This document shows positions 44,453 to 55,290 of a stretch of DNA of 64,000 nt, one piece after another. The notes beneath the pieces were generated by a model. The model was not told where the DNA came from. It saw only the letters and a list, made by a program, of their open reading frames with translations, and made no database searches. The DNA is taken from assembly GCF_032854445.1 (NCBI RefSeq), contig NC_088304.1, positions 36,257,551 through 36,321,550 of the forward strand, read 5' to 3'. A program made the translations under genes and the position numbers. This stretch comes from Liolophura sinensis (Eukaryota; Mollusca; Polyplacophora; Chitonida; Chitonidae). Numbering within the stretch: the stretch's first letter is position 1; each line of letters starts with the position of its first letter.

Positions 44453-44822
44453 CTTGAGTGGACTGATGGTTAGAGCGCCCGCGTCGAAGTCGGGAGACCT
44501 AGGATCAAACCCGGGTCGTGTCATACCAAAGGCTTGAAAAATGGTACTTGTTGTTGCCTCGTTTGGCGTTCAGCACGGCAAGGTTAAAGCAAGGAAACAG
44601 GACTGGTTGGCCCGGTGTGAGTATAATGTGACTGGGTGGGGTGTCATGTCTGGTATTTTCGGCATTATACTTCAGTTTCGCAGCACTTTGGCGACATGGG
44701 CTGTCTCTACCACAAGAGGCTACAATATATGTACACACACCCAATGACTCCTTGTCGTCATATGACTGTGAAATTGTTTCGTACGACGTTAAATCCCAAG
44801 CATGCATTCATTCTCGCTCAAA
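44453..44822 (+). mobile_element. SINE-B, full-length reference copy
   Basis: Head with box A 'ctgatggttagagcgcccg' and box B 'aggatcaaacccgggtcg'. Body with 'ggtacttgttgttgcctcg', 'ttaaagcaaggaaacagg', 'ggggtgtcatgtctgg' and 'acacacccaatgactcc'. The 3' end is 'cgttaaatcccaagcatg' and a short ATTC tail. It is used to define SINE-B. Confidence 0.85.
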
Positions 44823-45639
44823 TTCGTCCTTAGGTCCCGAAACCCTTCGGGTCGAGTTCGTCCACATGTTAGACCAACTTTAAAAGACTAAATAATGGAA
44901 TGAATTTTTAATTTTATGGTTTATATTATTTTCGTTTTTCTTCTTTCAGTGAAGGCGCATAGTCCTAGTAGCATAGTACAGTTCAAAATCTGAACGTCTT
45001 GGGTCAGATTCTGACGCGTGAAGTGTGGCAACCTGTGGAGACATTACAGACTCTCATTGAATCAGGCACCTCAAATATGGAGAGTTTTGAAAATACACCT
45101 GGAATATGGAGAGTCTTGAAAATAAACCACCAAGACAAGAGACCTCCCCCCCCCCCAATGTGAAAACCCTTTCCGGCGATTAAATCAACACCGCCTGACT
45201 ATCCACAGATACACAAAAGTTGTCTCCTCTTGTTGTCTATTTATGCCAGAGTTACGCCCCCGTAGCTTCAGTGCCCACAATGACGTTTAGCACCAACATC
45301 CAAAGAACGAAGGAAGTATGTAAAGCACAAAAATAGGACGGAGTCATGTAAAGAGAGGCATTCGACAGTGTTCAGTGATATTGGAAAAACGCAATATATG
45401 TTCTAAGGGAAGGAAACCGTTTTGATCTTTTGAACACAGAGGGAAAAAATAACATGTGAACATGTAGATATAGCGTGTCAACCCAAACGCCAAAACCATC
45501 ATATACTGAAAGGTCAGTGTTGATATCGTATTCATCAAATGTCTTGTTCAATTGTCTTTCCGCACCCACTGCGCCGCCACATTACACCCTTACTCACTTT
45601 AAAATAGACTTATTTTAGCCATGAAGGCATCTACGCCTC
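44823..45639. other. Unassigned, with a C12 run and dispersed repeat
   Basis: A poly(C) run lies at about 45146-45158, and a stretch at 45290-45420 is related to 26010-26240. No gene. Confidence 0.35.
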
Positions 45640-45905
45640 AGTTAACAGTGAGTGAGTGAGTGCTTGGGGTTTAACGTCGTACTCAACAATTTTTCAGTCA
45701 TATGACGACGAAGGAATCATGTACGTGTAATGTGCCTCCTTGTTGCAGGACTGAGTTCCACCGCTCTTTTATTTAGTGCTGCTTCACTGAGACGACTTAC
45801 CGAAGGCAAGTAAGTCGCCCCACCCGAGCCATTATACTGATATGGGTCAACCAGTCGTTGCACTATTCCCTTCATGCTGAACGCCAAACGAGGAAGTTAC
45901 AACTT
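45640..45905 (-). mobile_element. SINE-B-related copy (variant body)
   Basis: Minus orientation. It begins with 'gagtgagtgagtgcttggg' and 'tttaacgtcgtactcaac', the SINE-B tail. The middle ('gacgacttaccgaaggcaag') differs from the reference, so it is probably another subfamily sharing the 3' end. Confidence 0.65.
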
Positions 45906-46135
45906 CCTCTTTTAAATTCTTAGGTGTGATTCGATCAAGGATTCGGTTAATAGTGTGTTCTTCCCAATACCCCATCATGAAGTAGAGCATGCGCATAAGT
46001 GCTCAACCGCAAAAATGCCTATGTCACACTAACTAGCAACATTAGAGAACAAACTCAGGCGTCTATGGTTGTCCAATATAGCTGACATCAATTAAATCCT
46101 CGATGACGAATGTCGTGATTTAATATAATCAAGAC

Positions 46136-46640
46136 ATGCAGAATGGAGAAAAACACAACAACGACGACACTGTGACAGCCGACAAATGGTCACAAGTGCC
46201 CGGTGAAAAACGGCCTGTCGTCAATTTACCACAGTTCGGGTTTTATTCCAACTGTTCACGTAAATACATAAATAGTAGCAAACTGCACGCCCCCTTGTAC
46301 CGCGGCCTAAAGAGAATACAGTTTAAAAAAAACTACAGTGATATTAATTGCCGTTTATTATACGTCACTGGCCTAGAAGTACTCAAAATGCTGTGCTGTG
46401 ATATTTAGCATACAGTGACATTAAAGCAATGCAAAGGGACCACACCTCGCGGATGTTTAGTCCACCAGCAGAATCCTTAGTCCACCAGCAGAGTCCTGGG
46501 TTATAAAGGAATGGCATTAAGACATACAGCACAGAGAGAAAAACAGAGCAGCGACGAATAAGGCATAACTGACAAATGGTCACACGTAACCTGTGGAATA
46601 CAGCCTCTTGTCAATATACCAGCACAAATAGTAGCACACC
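46136..46640 (-). repeat. R1 repeats, two in tandem
   Basis: On the minus strand one full copy (about 46500-46140) follows the end of another (about 46640-46500). 'attctgctggtggactaa' is itself duplicated at about 46460-46500. The frame at 46136-46408 is not a gene. Confidence 0.7.
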
Positions 46641-47604
46641 CCATAGCACCCTGGCGTAAGCAGAAATAGGTACAAAAATGCCTTAAATTATTTTAATATT
46701 TCATTTTTCTTTAGTCTCTTATAGTGAACTTTGGCTACATTCTCCTCGTCCGGTAGTATGCTCTGTACTTTTGCTGTCACTAAGGGGGCAGCCCTCCAGC
46801 ACTGATCCATGCCATCTTCTGAGCTCTTCTGTAAATATGTCCTCTTATATATATAGCTGATACCACATTAATGACAAGTGATTTAAAATGTAAGATCAAG
46901 AAAGCCATAGGCCCTAAATGTCAAAGTGAAACAAAAATAAATACCATGTAACAAATATCTATTGTATTAAAATTAATTTTTTATATGTTGCAGTTTACGT
47001 TATTGTTATAAATCATGATATGATAAACACAGGTTCAATTATTGCAACATACAAGGTAATATCTCTTTCCTCACTGCTCGCGGATTTAGACGTGAAGAAA
47101 TATTTTACGTTACGAGCCACATCTACTGCAATACATGTCAGTTATGCTTGCCACGTGGGTTTGTTTTCCAAAGTTGCGGTTCAGTGTGACGTAGGTAGCT
47201 TAACAGTCGCGCGCATGTCTGGCTTTATCGTGGAGCAGTGGGAAAATGACGGGAATGACCGCGGAAGCGTTCATGGCAATAATACATCTATTCTAAAGCA
47301 AATAGGGACATATTGGTACGGGTGTGCAAGTAGGTCTTCAAGTCGTCTTTTATTTGCACGAGAACTGTGAGACAACAAAGAACTAGACCTTCGGTGAGTA
47401 CGAAATTAAGTCTGTCGGCGTCAAGACACTGTTGGCGACTCCAGACTTCAGCCTTGGTTGTAATACATAATATAATGTATTATGTAGTGATGAATTTTGT
47501 AATTTACGGTCATTAAAATATACAGAGCATATCGTCAGGCAAACATCCCCTTGGTGTTATTGTGCTTTACATGTGCTTTGTACGAATAAGCTCAGCTAAA
47601 TACA
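46641..47604. other. Unassigned
   Basis: The 116-codon frame at 47020-47370 has no recognisable motif and no homologous repeat here. A short (TA) tract is at about 46850. Confidence 0.35.
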
Positions 47605-48660
47605 CACAGAATGTGTGAAATACATATAAGCGTCATGTCTGACATTCATATACCATTCGTAGTCCTTAAAAGGCGTTCCAAGTCAATAATTGCAATATCC
47701 ATTTCCAAAACAACGTTTAACATTAGCTCCCAAAGGCAAAGGTATGTCAGAAATTATACAAATAAGAAATAAAGCCGGTAACACACAAGAGAGAAGCGAT
47801 CATCAGTTTTCAATGATGCCTGGCAAACAGTGGATATTCCAGGCATGAATTCCGTATCAAAGTTCAAATTCGTAGTTCATGAATGAGTTCCAGGTCAAAT
47901 AACAATTAAACAAGGTATCTCAGTCGCGCTTTGATTGCAACTGTCCATAAAGGCATCATGCTGATGTAATTAGCATGGCTACCTTTACGGTCCCTAGCCC
48001 CAGGCTAAGCGGTATTAGATACAGTTTAAAAACGACGAGCGTTTCAGACCCTGACCGATCAGATTGTGATTCAAAAGTAACGGACGATTAGGTCTTTCCC
48101 GTTAATATGTAAAGATCTCATGCTACAAGAGGAGCCATCTATGATGTTACACATGACATACAAGATAGACTGTTACACTGGGCACCGGCGCCATTTATGT
48201 TGTTAAATACTATCTACGCGATAGATATGTACATAGGGATAACAGCGCCGTCTATGTGGTTGATCACAATGCAGATCGCCAGAGATTCTGAACGCTCTGT
48301 CCATACCTGCCGACGAGGGTGTTATACTCAGTCTAAAATTTGAGCAACTTAGAATGAAGGCGTTTGATGGAGTATCCTTGACAAACTAGTTTTTGAACTA
48401 GCAACTTGTGAAGCAGATTAAAGTCATCACAATTAACGCAAGATCTGACAAACGCTACAAGGCGAGATATGTATACGCCATATGCAAGGATAATTTACAA
48501 TGTCAAAATTGAAATTATCCCTTTTGTCGTAAAATCGGCTTGAAAGGAGACCTTGTTGGTCTTTGTACAAATATAGATCCAAACAAGATGTACCATCAGA
48601 TGTACCACCCCTATCATTTGCTCAACATTGTTTAAAGGAATAAAGAATAAAATCTGGCTG
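47605..48660 (-). mobile_element. Penelope-like element copy P-e, 3' part
   Basis: The reverse complement of 47605-48345 follows 17680-18400 of copy P-a closely and contains the same 'atagatggcgc' motifs. 48345-48600 is eroded RT coding sequence. Confidence 0.75.
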
Positions 48661-48665
48661 GCTGA

Positions 48666-48870
48666 TGTAATGTCGCACCTGTGACTGTAACACGACGTCC
48701 CTGTCATTACGTCATGCTCTGACCATTTGCTCTCACAGTGTTCAGGCAGACGCGGGCTGACAATAAACCAGCCGGTATTTTAAAACCAGAACAACCAGCC
48801 TGTTTGACTCAATGATGTGTTAAACATTATATTATGGCGACGAGGATAAACAAAAACATAAAAACGAGGA
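48666..48870 (+). mobile_element. Possible solo LTR plus leader of a Gypsy-type element
   Basis: A TG...CA stretch of 161 bases (48666-48826) has 'acaataaaccagccgg' as a possible poly(A) region. It is followed by 'ttatattatggcgacgagg', a leader I associate with Gypsy-class LTR elements in invertebrates. There is no second LTR and no coding sequence, so the call is tentative. Confidence 0.35.
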
Positions 48871-49027
48871 TACATTATGTTAGATTGCATTTGTACTTCA
48901 AACAATTTAGTTCTTGGATTTCCTCAGTTAAGCATAATATTTACTCTTACCAGATGTCATGATTATTTGAAAGTACTCCGAAGATTTTAAGGCAGTTTGC
49001 CATGAGTACTGTGAACATTTCAGTATA

Positions 49028-49130
49028 CCATTCGTAGTCCGTAAAGGGCGTTCCAAGTCAATAATTGCAATATCCATTTCCAAAACAACGTTTAACACTG
49101 GCTCCCAAAGACAAAGGTATGTAAGAAATT
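49028..49130 (-). repeat. 103-bp end fragment of P element (direct repeat of 47653-47755)
   Basis: About 94% identical to 47653-47755 in the same orientation. It could be the 5' pseudo-LTR of copy P-e. It ends six bases from the stop codon of the SMB gene piece. Confidence 0.75.
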
Positions 49131-49135
49131 CTGTT

Positions 49136-49857
49136 TCACGAGATCTGGGTCAGTGACAGTGGTAAAACGTTTGACTCAATCCGAATACAATTGATTGGCT
49201 TGTCAAATATTTCTCCGTTGCACGCAGCGCAAAATATGTTTCTGTATTTGATAAAGTCCGATTCATTCCCATAATAATCCACTGCGTTTAATAACACAAA
49301 AGCTGACAAACATAAGCTTTCTATCAGGGGATCTGGGTTCTCGCCACATATTTCCAATCCAGAGTGGTAACATTTTCTAGGCATTACGTCATCAGGTGTA
49401 TAGGAATCAAGTACACACCATTCATCCGACGAGACACGAAGCCATAAATCAGCCTTTGATTTGGCAGTGTTCAGAGCATTGTCCGTCTTGCAGGCGACAT
49501 GATGTGTCCAAACCTGGACATCAGGCACATCATGACACTGGGTACAGAAGATGTTTCTGTAGGTGATCTGGGAGGTGATACAGGCGTAGTCTGGTCTTGA
49601 TCGTTTATTTCTTTGCGGTGATGCGATCAGCATCAGGTGGACACGAACTAACCATAAATATGTGTAAAATATTTTCTCACTTTGTCCAATAAACATGACA
49701 CATAAGGGAAAGGTAAAGACGGGATGTCAGGAAAATCCCTAAATAATAGATCAGGACAACAGTCTCCATAAAGGTGGCAAATTTCGTCACACTGACATTT
49801 ACCATGTTCTCGTGCGCTTGTGTGATAATTGTTTCGTGCCACAGTCTTTGGTAACAT
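49136..49857 (-). pseudogene. Somatomedin-B-domain protein, extracellular exon with two frame shifts
   Basis: After a plausible acceptor 'ttcctttccacag' the exon begins at about 49857. The first frame (to 49648) encodes 'GKCQCDEICHLYGDCCPD', a somatomedin-B Cys pattern, then 'PFPYVSC'. Continuation needs a jump to a second frame ('MVSSCPPDADR', about 49650-49610) and then a third (from about 49605), which runs to 49136 with 'TYRNIFCTQCH' and 'KYRNIFCAACNG', two copies of a Cys-spaced motif. SMB plus 'YRNxFCxxC' repeats are, from memory, the ectodomain of a mollusc-expanded family of secretin/adhesion-like 7TM receptors. No 7TM part follows: a repeat begins at 49130. It is either a truncated pseudogene or carries assembly errors. 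Confidence 0.6.
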
Positions 49858-50273
49858 CTGTGGAAAGGAATTTATTTGTGGCCGTCAGGTCGAATTCATA
49901 AACGGGGGTATAAGGATGGGCGAATTTGTCCCGTTTGCCCATGTTACAGGATGTCCGTTAGTGACAAGAATTTCATGTTTGAGGATGCCATCCGTTGGAC
50001 GTGAGTATCGAATGAAAGCGTCCACTCCAGTAATATTCCTAGGAGATACTTTTCCAATATTGTGTTGTTTTCTGTTAGGTTTTTTTTTCCCTGGATAAAC
50101 CTCCGTGAATTGGTCACAATGCGTCCGGAAGTGAATTTCATTTTTCCAGAGGATGTTGTGTTGGTGACGGTTTGGACCGTCGCTCTCCAACCCAAATGCA
50201 TCTCCGTGCGGCTAACTAAATAAAGAAAGATACCAAAGCAAATAGCACTAGACTGTGCAGAAATAAACTTTAT

Positions 50274-50480
50274 TTAAACCCTGTAAATCACCAGCGTGCC
50301 GCCAGGCTGAGCACCAAACATTTTCGCTAAACTGGCGTAACTGATATGTACAGGTGACAAATCTCGACTGGCCTTTTTGTGCTGAAATATCAGTCCGCTG
50401 TCCTGTATGTACACCTGTTTCACCGATAATCGATTATTTATGTTCGTGTCAATTCTGTCTCTGCTCTCTCCCACAGGTGC
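50274..50480 (-). CDS. Possible terminal exon, unknown protein
   Basis: The minus-strand frame ends '...SLAKMFGAQPGGTLVIYRV' at a TAA that overlaps an AATAAA, a compact gene end. Residue composition looks protein-like. The 5' splice point is uncertain ('gagagagcag' at about 50465 is one option). No family recognised. Confidence 0.3.
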   Translation of the reverse strand, partial: APVGESRDRIDTNINNRLSVKQVYIQDSGLIFQHKKASRDLSPVHISYASLAKMFGAQPGGTLVIYRV

Positions 50481-50519
50481 AATCACACGTGCAATTGAAA
50501 ACCAGATCAATCAATAAAT

Positions 50520-51077
50520 AAAGTTGATTGTACGTGTTCTTTGGTGGTTTGTGGGTGTGTTGCTGGCAGGGTACGGGGGGATGGAGCGCGTCTGGGTTGA
50601 GCTTGTCAAGTTTCATTTTAGTGTGACAGTCGTATAGAAAGTTTGAATCAGATATGTGATTCACAGTTAGTGTGCTATTTATTGGTCTCTACAGTACATT
50701 ACCTATACGGCTGATTGAACTTCTTTTTGGTTTGTTTGTGTGCATTTTGGTGAAAGTGGAGGTCGGGATGTTCATGAAGGTGGCAATGAGAGAAAGTTCC
50801 TTTTAGTGTTGACTATCGATCTTGAGCTGTGGCCGAAATATCCGTCTTTGCACGATTCGATCTGTTCTAGTTATACATTAAAATTCATATATTAAATTAA
50901 ATTGTCAAATATCAATAAGCTAAACGAGCTTAGGAAGCCTGTGCTCTGGTTGAACCGTCGCAATTTACCGGGTATTTGACAAGCCCGACTTAAACCCACA
51001 GCAGAAGCAGCCAAATGGTGGACACGCTGTCCACTTTGAATGGTCAAGGGTCTTTATCTTATGGGTTTTAATAGTTC
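50520..51077. other. Unassigned
   Basis: No gene or repeat family recognised. Confidence 0.3.
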
Positions 51078-51245
51078 AGCATTTATTGATTGGTGTTTTA
51101 CGGCGAACTCAAGGATATTCTACTTGTACGGCGACAACCAGCATTATGATAGGAGGAAACACAGCAGAACCAAAAAACCCACGGCCACTAGGAGGTTGCT
51201 TCATACCTTTCCACGTGCGACTGAGAGGAAACCAGCATGAGCGGT
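51078..51245 (-). mobile_element. SINE-A copy, 5'-truncated
   Basis: Minus orientation: 'ttgattggtgttttacgg', 'cattatgataggagg', 'taggaggttgctt', 'gaaaccagcatgagc'. Confidence 0.8.
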
Positions 51246-51811
51246 CCAATAAGAGCTCGACTGGGGAATCACCTGTAGATAGGCGAGGCGTTGCTCTGTA
51301 ATTCCGCAGGTCACGATAAAAAGCTTGTTTCCACAAACCACTCGGCTTCACCATTGGCTTACGGAGATAGAGGAGAGATCTTCTAATGATGAAATCCTAG
51401 ATATTCAGCAAACTGTCAGATGACGACTTTTAAATGCCGGTCCATTGTCCCGTTTAAAGTTTTTCTAGCATTTCGTCAGTGAAGCAAATTTTGTCAGAAA
51501 GTGTGTGACTGGTCAATTTCAGAAACTGGAAATCTGGAGTAATCATCAACTAGAATTAGGACATAATTTGGCGTTGGCAGTGGTCGCTCAAAGTCAACTG
51601 AAACATGATGCCATGGACCAGGCCAAAGTTATGTCATTCTGAGTGGTTGAAATGTTTTTACGTTGGTGGCTGATTGACAAGCGACAGAAATTTAACGCGT
51701 TTTGAACAGGACTACCAAATACGGCAAACTACACTTTTTCTCACATAGCTTAACAACTCCTTGGTGTCCTCGTGAGCAAGAGTGACATATTTGTTATGAA
51801 GTGATTGTGGA

Positions 51812-51972
51812 ATTTATTTATTTATATATTTCACTGAGGTGTTATGCCGTACTCAAGAATATTTCACGTTATACGACAACGGCAGCCAGCATTTTTGGGG
51901 AGGAAACCGGACAGAGACCGGAGAATCCCACAACCACTCGCAGGTTGCTGTTATACCATCCAGCGTACGGCC
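51812..51972 (-). mobile_element. SINE-A copy, 5'-truncated
   Basis: Minus orientation with an 'atttatttatatattt' tail, 'gccgtactcaagaatattt', 'ggcagccagcat' and 'cgcaggttgctg'. It directly abuts P-g at about 51973. Confidence 0.8.
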
Positions 51973-51974
51973 GT

Positions 51975-52790
51975 ACTCATAAGAGAACTATATTCATTGT
52001 ACAACTTAAGAAATTTGGAGTAAAGGCGTTTGATGGAATAACCTTGACACCCTAGGCTTTGCAGTAAAAACGTGTGACGTTGATTGATATCGTCGAACAA
52101 CACGCAGGATCTAACAAACGCTACAAGACAAGATATGTACACGCCATATGCAGGACCCATCGATATATCGGTGTCCAAGTATGGATAATTTACAATGTCA
52201 GAATGGAAACTATCTCTCCGTCGTAAAGTCTGCGAGAGAAGAAACCGTTTTCGTCTAGATAAGATGTGCCACTTGGAGAGTCGGGGGGTTTCCATTAAAT
52301 CCAGCGAAGATGGGTAAATATTTAAAGCCAGCAGATTATCAATATACCCTTTAGTGAATGACAAAGATCGGGTCTTATGAGAGGAATACTCCTCAATAGT
52401 TTCTGCATATAGTCGTGTCCATTTGAGAACAGGTGTAAGTCAACGAAAAGCAGGGCACAGTTTGTTCCCATCAAAATATTCATACACTGATATATGGTTT
52501 CAGCGAACTTTACATACATGTTATTAACAAGAAACTCGAGCAGAGTAAAATCGACCTTATCGAGGGTGGCGTGCACTTCTCGTTTCCCTTTGTGTTGGTG
52601 AGGTGGGCGGATCATCAAGGTTAACACATCGGGAAGGGTGAGAAACGCGGCGCTATAAACTTTAGACAAAGCTATTAAAGGCTGCGCCGGTGACATCAAA
52701 CAGGTAAAAACTTGGTTCCGGCGATGTCTTGATCAAATGTTACAGAAAACAGTAGGCGATCAGCCTTCAGTCCCTTCGAAATATTCTGAA
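51975..52790 (-). mobile_element. Penelope-like element copy P-g, RT C-terminal half
   Basis: Minus frames 52699-52322 and 52364-51951 read 'LLEFLVNNMYVKFAETIYQ', 'NILMGTNCALL', 'LHLFSNGHDYMQKLL', 'GYIDNLLALN', 'RRRDSFHSDIVNYPYLD', 'PAYGVYISCLVAFVRSC', 'CQGYSIKRLYSKFLKLYNEY'. This copy keeps the segments deleted from P-a and so shows what the intact C-terminus looks like, but its YIDD is YIDN and frames are broken. Confidence 0.65.
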
Positions 52791-53305
52791 AACCCCTGTT
52801 TTTGTTTCACCTTATAATTCCTTCAACATTAGAATTACATGTACAATGTCAAAGTATACCCAGCGTTAAAAGGTTTACAACAAATGGACATGGCAAAATT
52901 ATTAAACTGATCTGTACAAACCGAATCCTACACGGTGTTTCGGATGTCAGAAGATCGGACACAGTAGGGGCCAATGTAAGAATAAGTTTGTCTGGATTTG
53001 ATGTTCACGGAAAGGTCATGAGGGATCCTAATGCATCAACGCTGCGAAGTGTTTCAATTGCAACGGAGATTACATGGCTACTTCTCGTGAGTGTCCATTA
53101 TACAAAAACGAAGATTATCACCATAAAAGTGAAAGAAAACATCTCGTATCAGGAAGCACGAAAGTCAACTATAGATCCCGTTCAAACTTTAAGTTAACTT
53201 AATAAGTTAGTATCATTGGAGAACGTTGCTTTGACTTCTAATGGGAACGCGATAGATACATCACCCGTACTTGGGAGATCGAACAGCCAGTACCAGGAAG
53301 GCCAC

Positions 53306-53576
53306 CCACCTCCGTGGCTCAGTTGGTTAGCGCGCTAGCGCAGCGTAATAACCCAGAAGCCTCTTACCAATGCTGTCGCTGTGATTTCAATTCCAGTTCA
53401 TGCTGTCTTCCTCTCCAGCTGTAAGTGGGAAGGTGGGTCAGCAACCTGCGGATGGTCGTGGGTTTTCCCCGGGTTCTGCTCGGTTTCCTCCTACCATAAT
53501 GCTGGCCGACGTCGTATAAGGAAATATTCTTGAGTACGTAGTAAAACACCAAATCAAATAAATAAATAAATATAAA
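53306..53576 (+). mobile_element. SINE-A, full-length copy
   Basis: Intact head ('tccgtggctcagttgg', 'ttagcgcgctagcgcag'), complete body and an 'aaataaataaataaat' tail, comparable to 37031-37292. Confidence 0.92.
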
Positions 53577-54654
53577 AATGGTATGCTTTCCGAGTTTTAG
53601 ACAAGGTTTGGTTCTTTTTAAGTGTTTTTAAGCATTTTTGGTTTTATACTTGCTGTTCTCACTCTGTCGAAAACCATACATTGGTTCTTGTTTTTAATAT
53701 GTTCTCACCACGACATGGCTGGGCCAATGTGGCGATAAGCCATAATCATATAACCAAGGAAAGTGAAAATGACAGCCTCTACAGTGTTATAATCGCCGGA
53801 ACCCCGGCATCGCAACAAGTACTTGTAACTGCATTTTTCATCATTATTAACCATACATTTGTGTGCGGACTACAGGGAAACCCGCCGTACCGAATCTGTT
53901 GCCTTGGTGCTTATGGTCTGAAGTAGTGTATACTGAAAGTCTCTCGGCGTGCTTCACATGACTTGGTGACCATAATTGATTCATTTGAAAACCTTTTCAG
54001 AATCTTCTTCACCAGAACCACAGAACCGACTAACTTCAAATTTGGCATGCGTGACCAAAACAGCACAAATGAATCGAAAAACATTTCTGAGATCTCTGAT
54101 CTGAGAATAATGAATTTTAAAGTTTTGTTTTTTAAGTTATCGCCGAATGACTGAGAAATCATTCGAATTTTCTTGAACATTTTTTGTGCTACATTAAACT
54201 TGTCACTGCTGTTTATCTTGGTACCGGGAAACAGCTTGCAACGTTGGGATTTTCTGTCCTTTGTTCTCGGTTATAAACACAATATCAAACCCATAGAATC
54301 TCTATGCTGGCCTATAGTACTTGGCCCACTGTAAGCGATGCCGGACAGTCTCGGGTTCAAATGCCGTGCATTCACTTTTATTTTTACCTCATTTTTCTCC
54401 TTTTCTGCTCTTATCATTTCTGTTACCAATATAATTTCTGCAGCGTGTTCTAGGTCATCCTCAGAATTGCTGTCTTCCACAGGTACATTTAATGTAGGTT
54501 TAGAGTTCAACATTTGAACTTATCTCCTAATTTGATCACTAAACACTACATGTACCGGCCATCCATCAAGAGTTACAGGTACGTATTTTCTTCAGCATGT
54601 GCAGGGAATCTAGTGAGATGATGCTTATCAATATTGGCGCAGTGCAAATGATAC
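53577..54654. other. Unassigned
   Basis: The frames at 53681-53926 and 54271-54513 (minus) show low-complexity, charged composition without motifs. Confidence 0.3.
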
Positions 54655-54822
54655 AAGAGCCTCTCACAAATGCGACTGCTGTGAGTTCCCTACGTGGGAG
54701 GTCTTCAGCACCCTTCGGTTGGTCGTGGGTTTTCCCCGGATTGTGCCCGGTTTGTTCTCATCATAATGCTGGCCGCAGTCGTGTAAGTGAAATATTAAAA
54801 CACCAATGAAATAAATAAATCG
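54655..54822 (+). mobile_element. SINE-A copy with internal deletion
   Basis: 'agcctctcacaaatgcgac' and 'gctgtgagttcc', then 'ctacgtgggaggtc', 'ggtcgtgggttttcccc' and 'cataatgctggccgcagtcg'. The 3' end 'aaacaccaatgaaataaat' is retained, but the 'cttgagtacggcg' part is deleted. Confidence 0.85.
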
Positions 54823-54879
54823 AATCAATATGTGCATGTTTAAGAGGCTATTGAAAACACTATTCCATGTAAGATAAAG

Positions 54880-55175
54880 GCTAGTACCTTTACATTGGTT
54901 TAATATTATTGTATGCTATATATGATTTGAGTTATTCTAGACCAGTGACGTCTAATAAATTGCAATTAAAGAAATCACTAAATTTTCGAATACCTAATTT
55001 TCTTTAAGCTATGGTGCTAGGGGACGCATACTAATTACGCATTAACATGAACAGTTATAGAATAAAACCCTGAGAGGTAAACTGACAAGAGGCTGTATTT
55101 CACTGGTTGTGCGTGACCATTTGCCAGTGATTACACTGTGGTAATGCTCTGTTTTTTCTCTGTGCTCTACGTTTT
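54880..55175 (+). repeat. R1 repeat
   Basis: 'gctagtacctttacattgg', 'agaccagtgacgtct', 'gctatggtgctaggggacg', 'gaataaaaccctgagagg' and 'gaccatttgccagtg' appear in R1 order. Nearly complete copy. Confidence 0.75.
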
Positions 55176-55198
55176 ATTTATATTGTACCTTGTATACA

Positions 55199-55290
55199 AT
55201 TCCAGCTCATGATTGCTTCCTCTCCGAGGGAAGGTCACTCAGCAGCCTGCGGATGGTCGTGGGTTTGCCAATGGGCTCTGCCAGAGTACT
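55199..55290 (+). mobile_element. SINE-A fragment
   Basis: 'ttccagctcatg', 'gcttcctctccg' and 'cagcctgcggatggtcgtg'. Head and 3' end are missing. It lies just after the R1 copy. Confidence 0.75.

Noticed and set aside
45146-45158. Poly(C) run as a functional element
   Set aside because: Simple homopolymer with no structure around it; its length is also likely unreliable.
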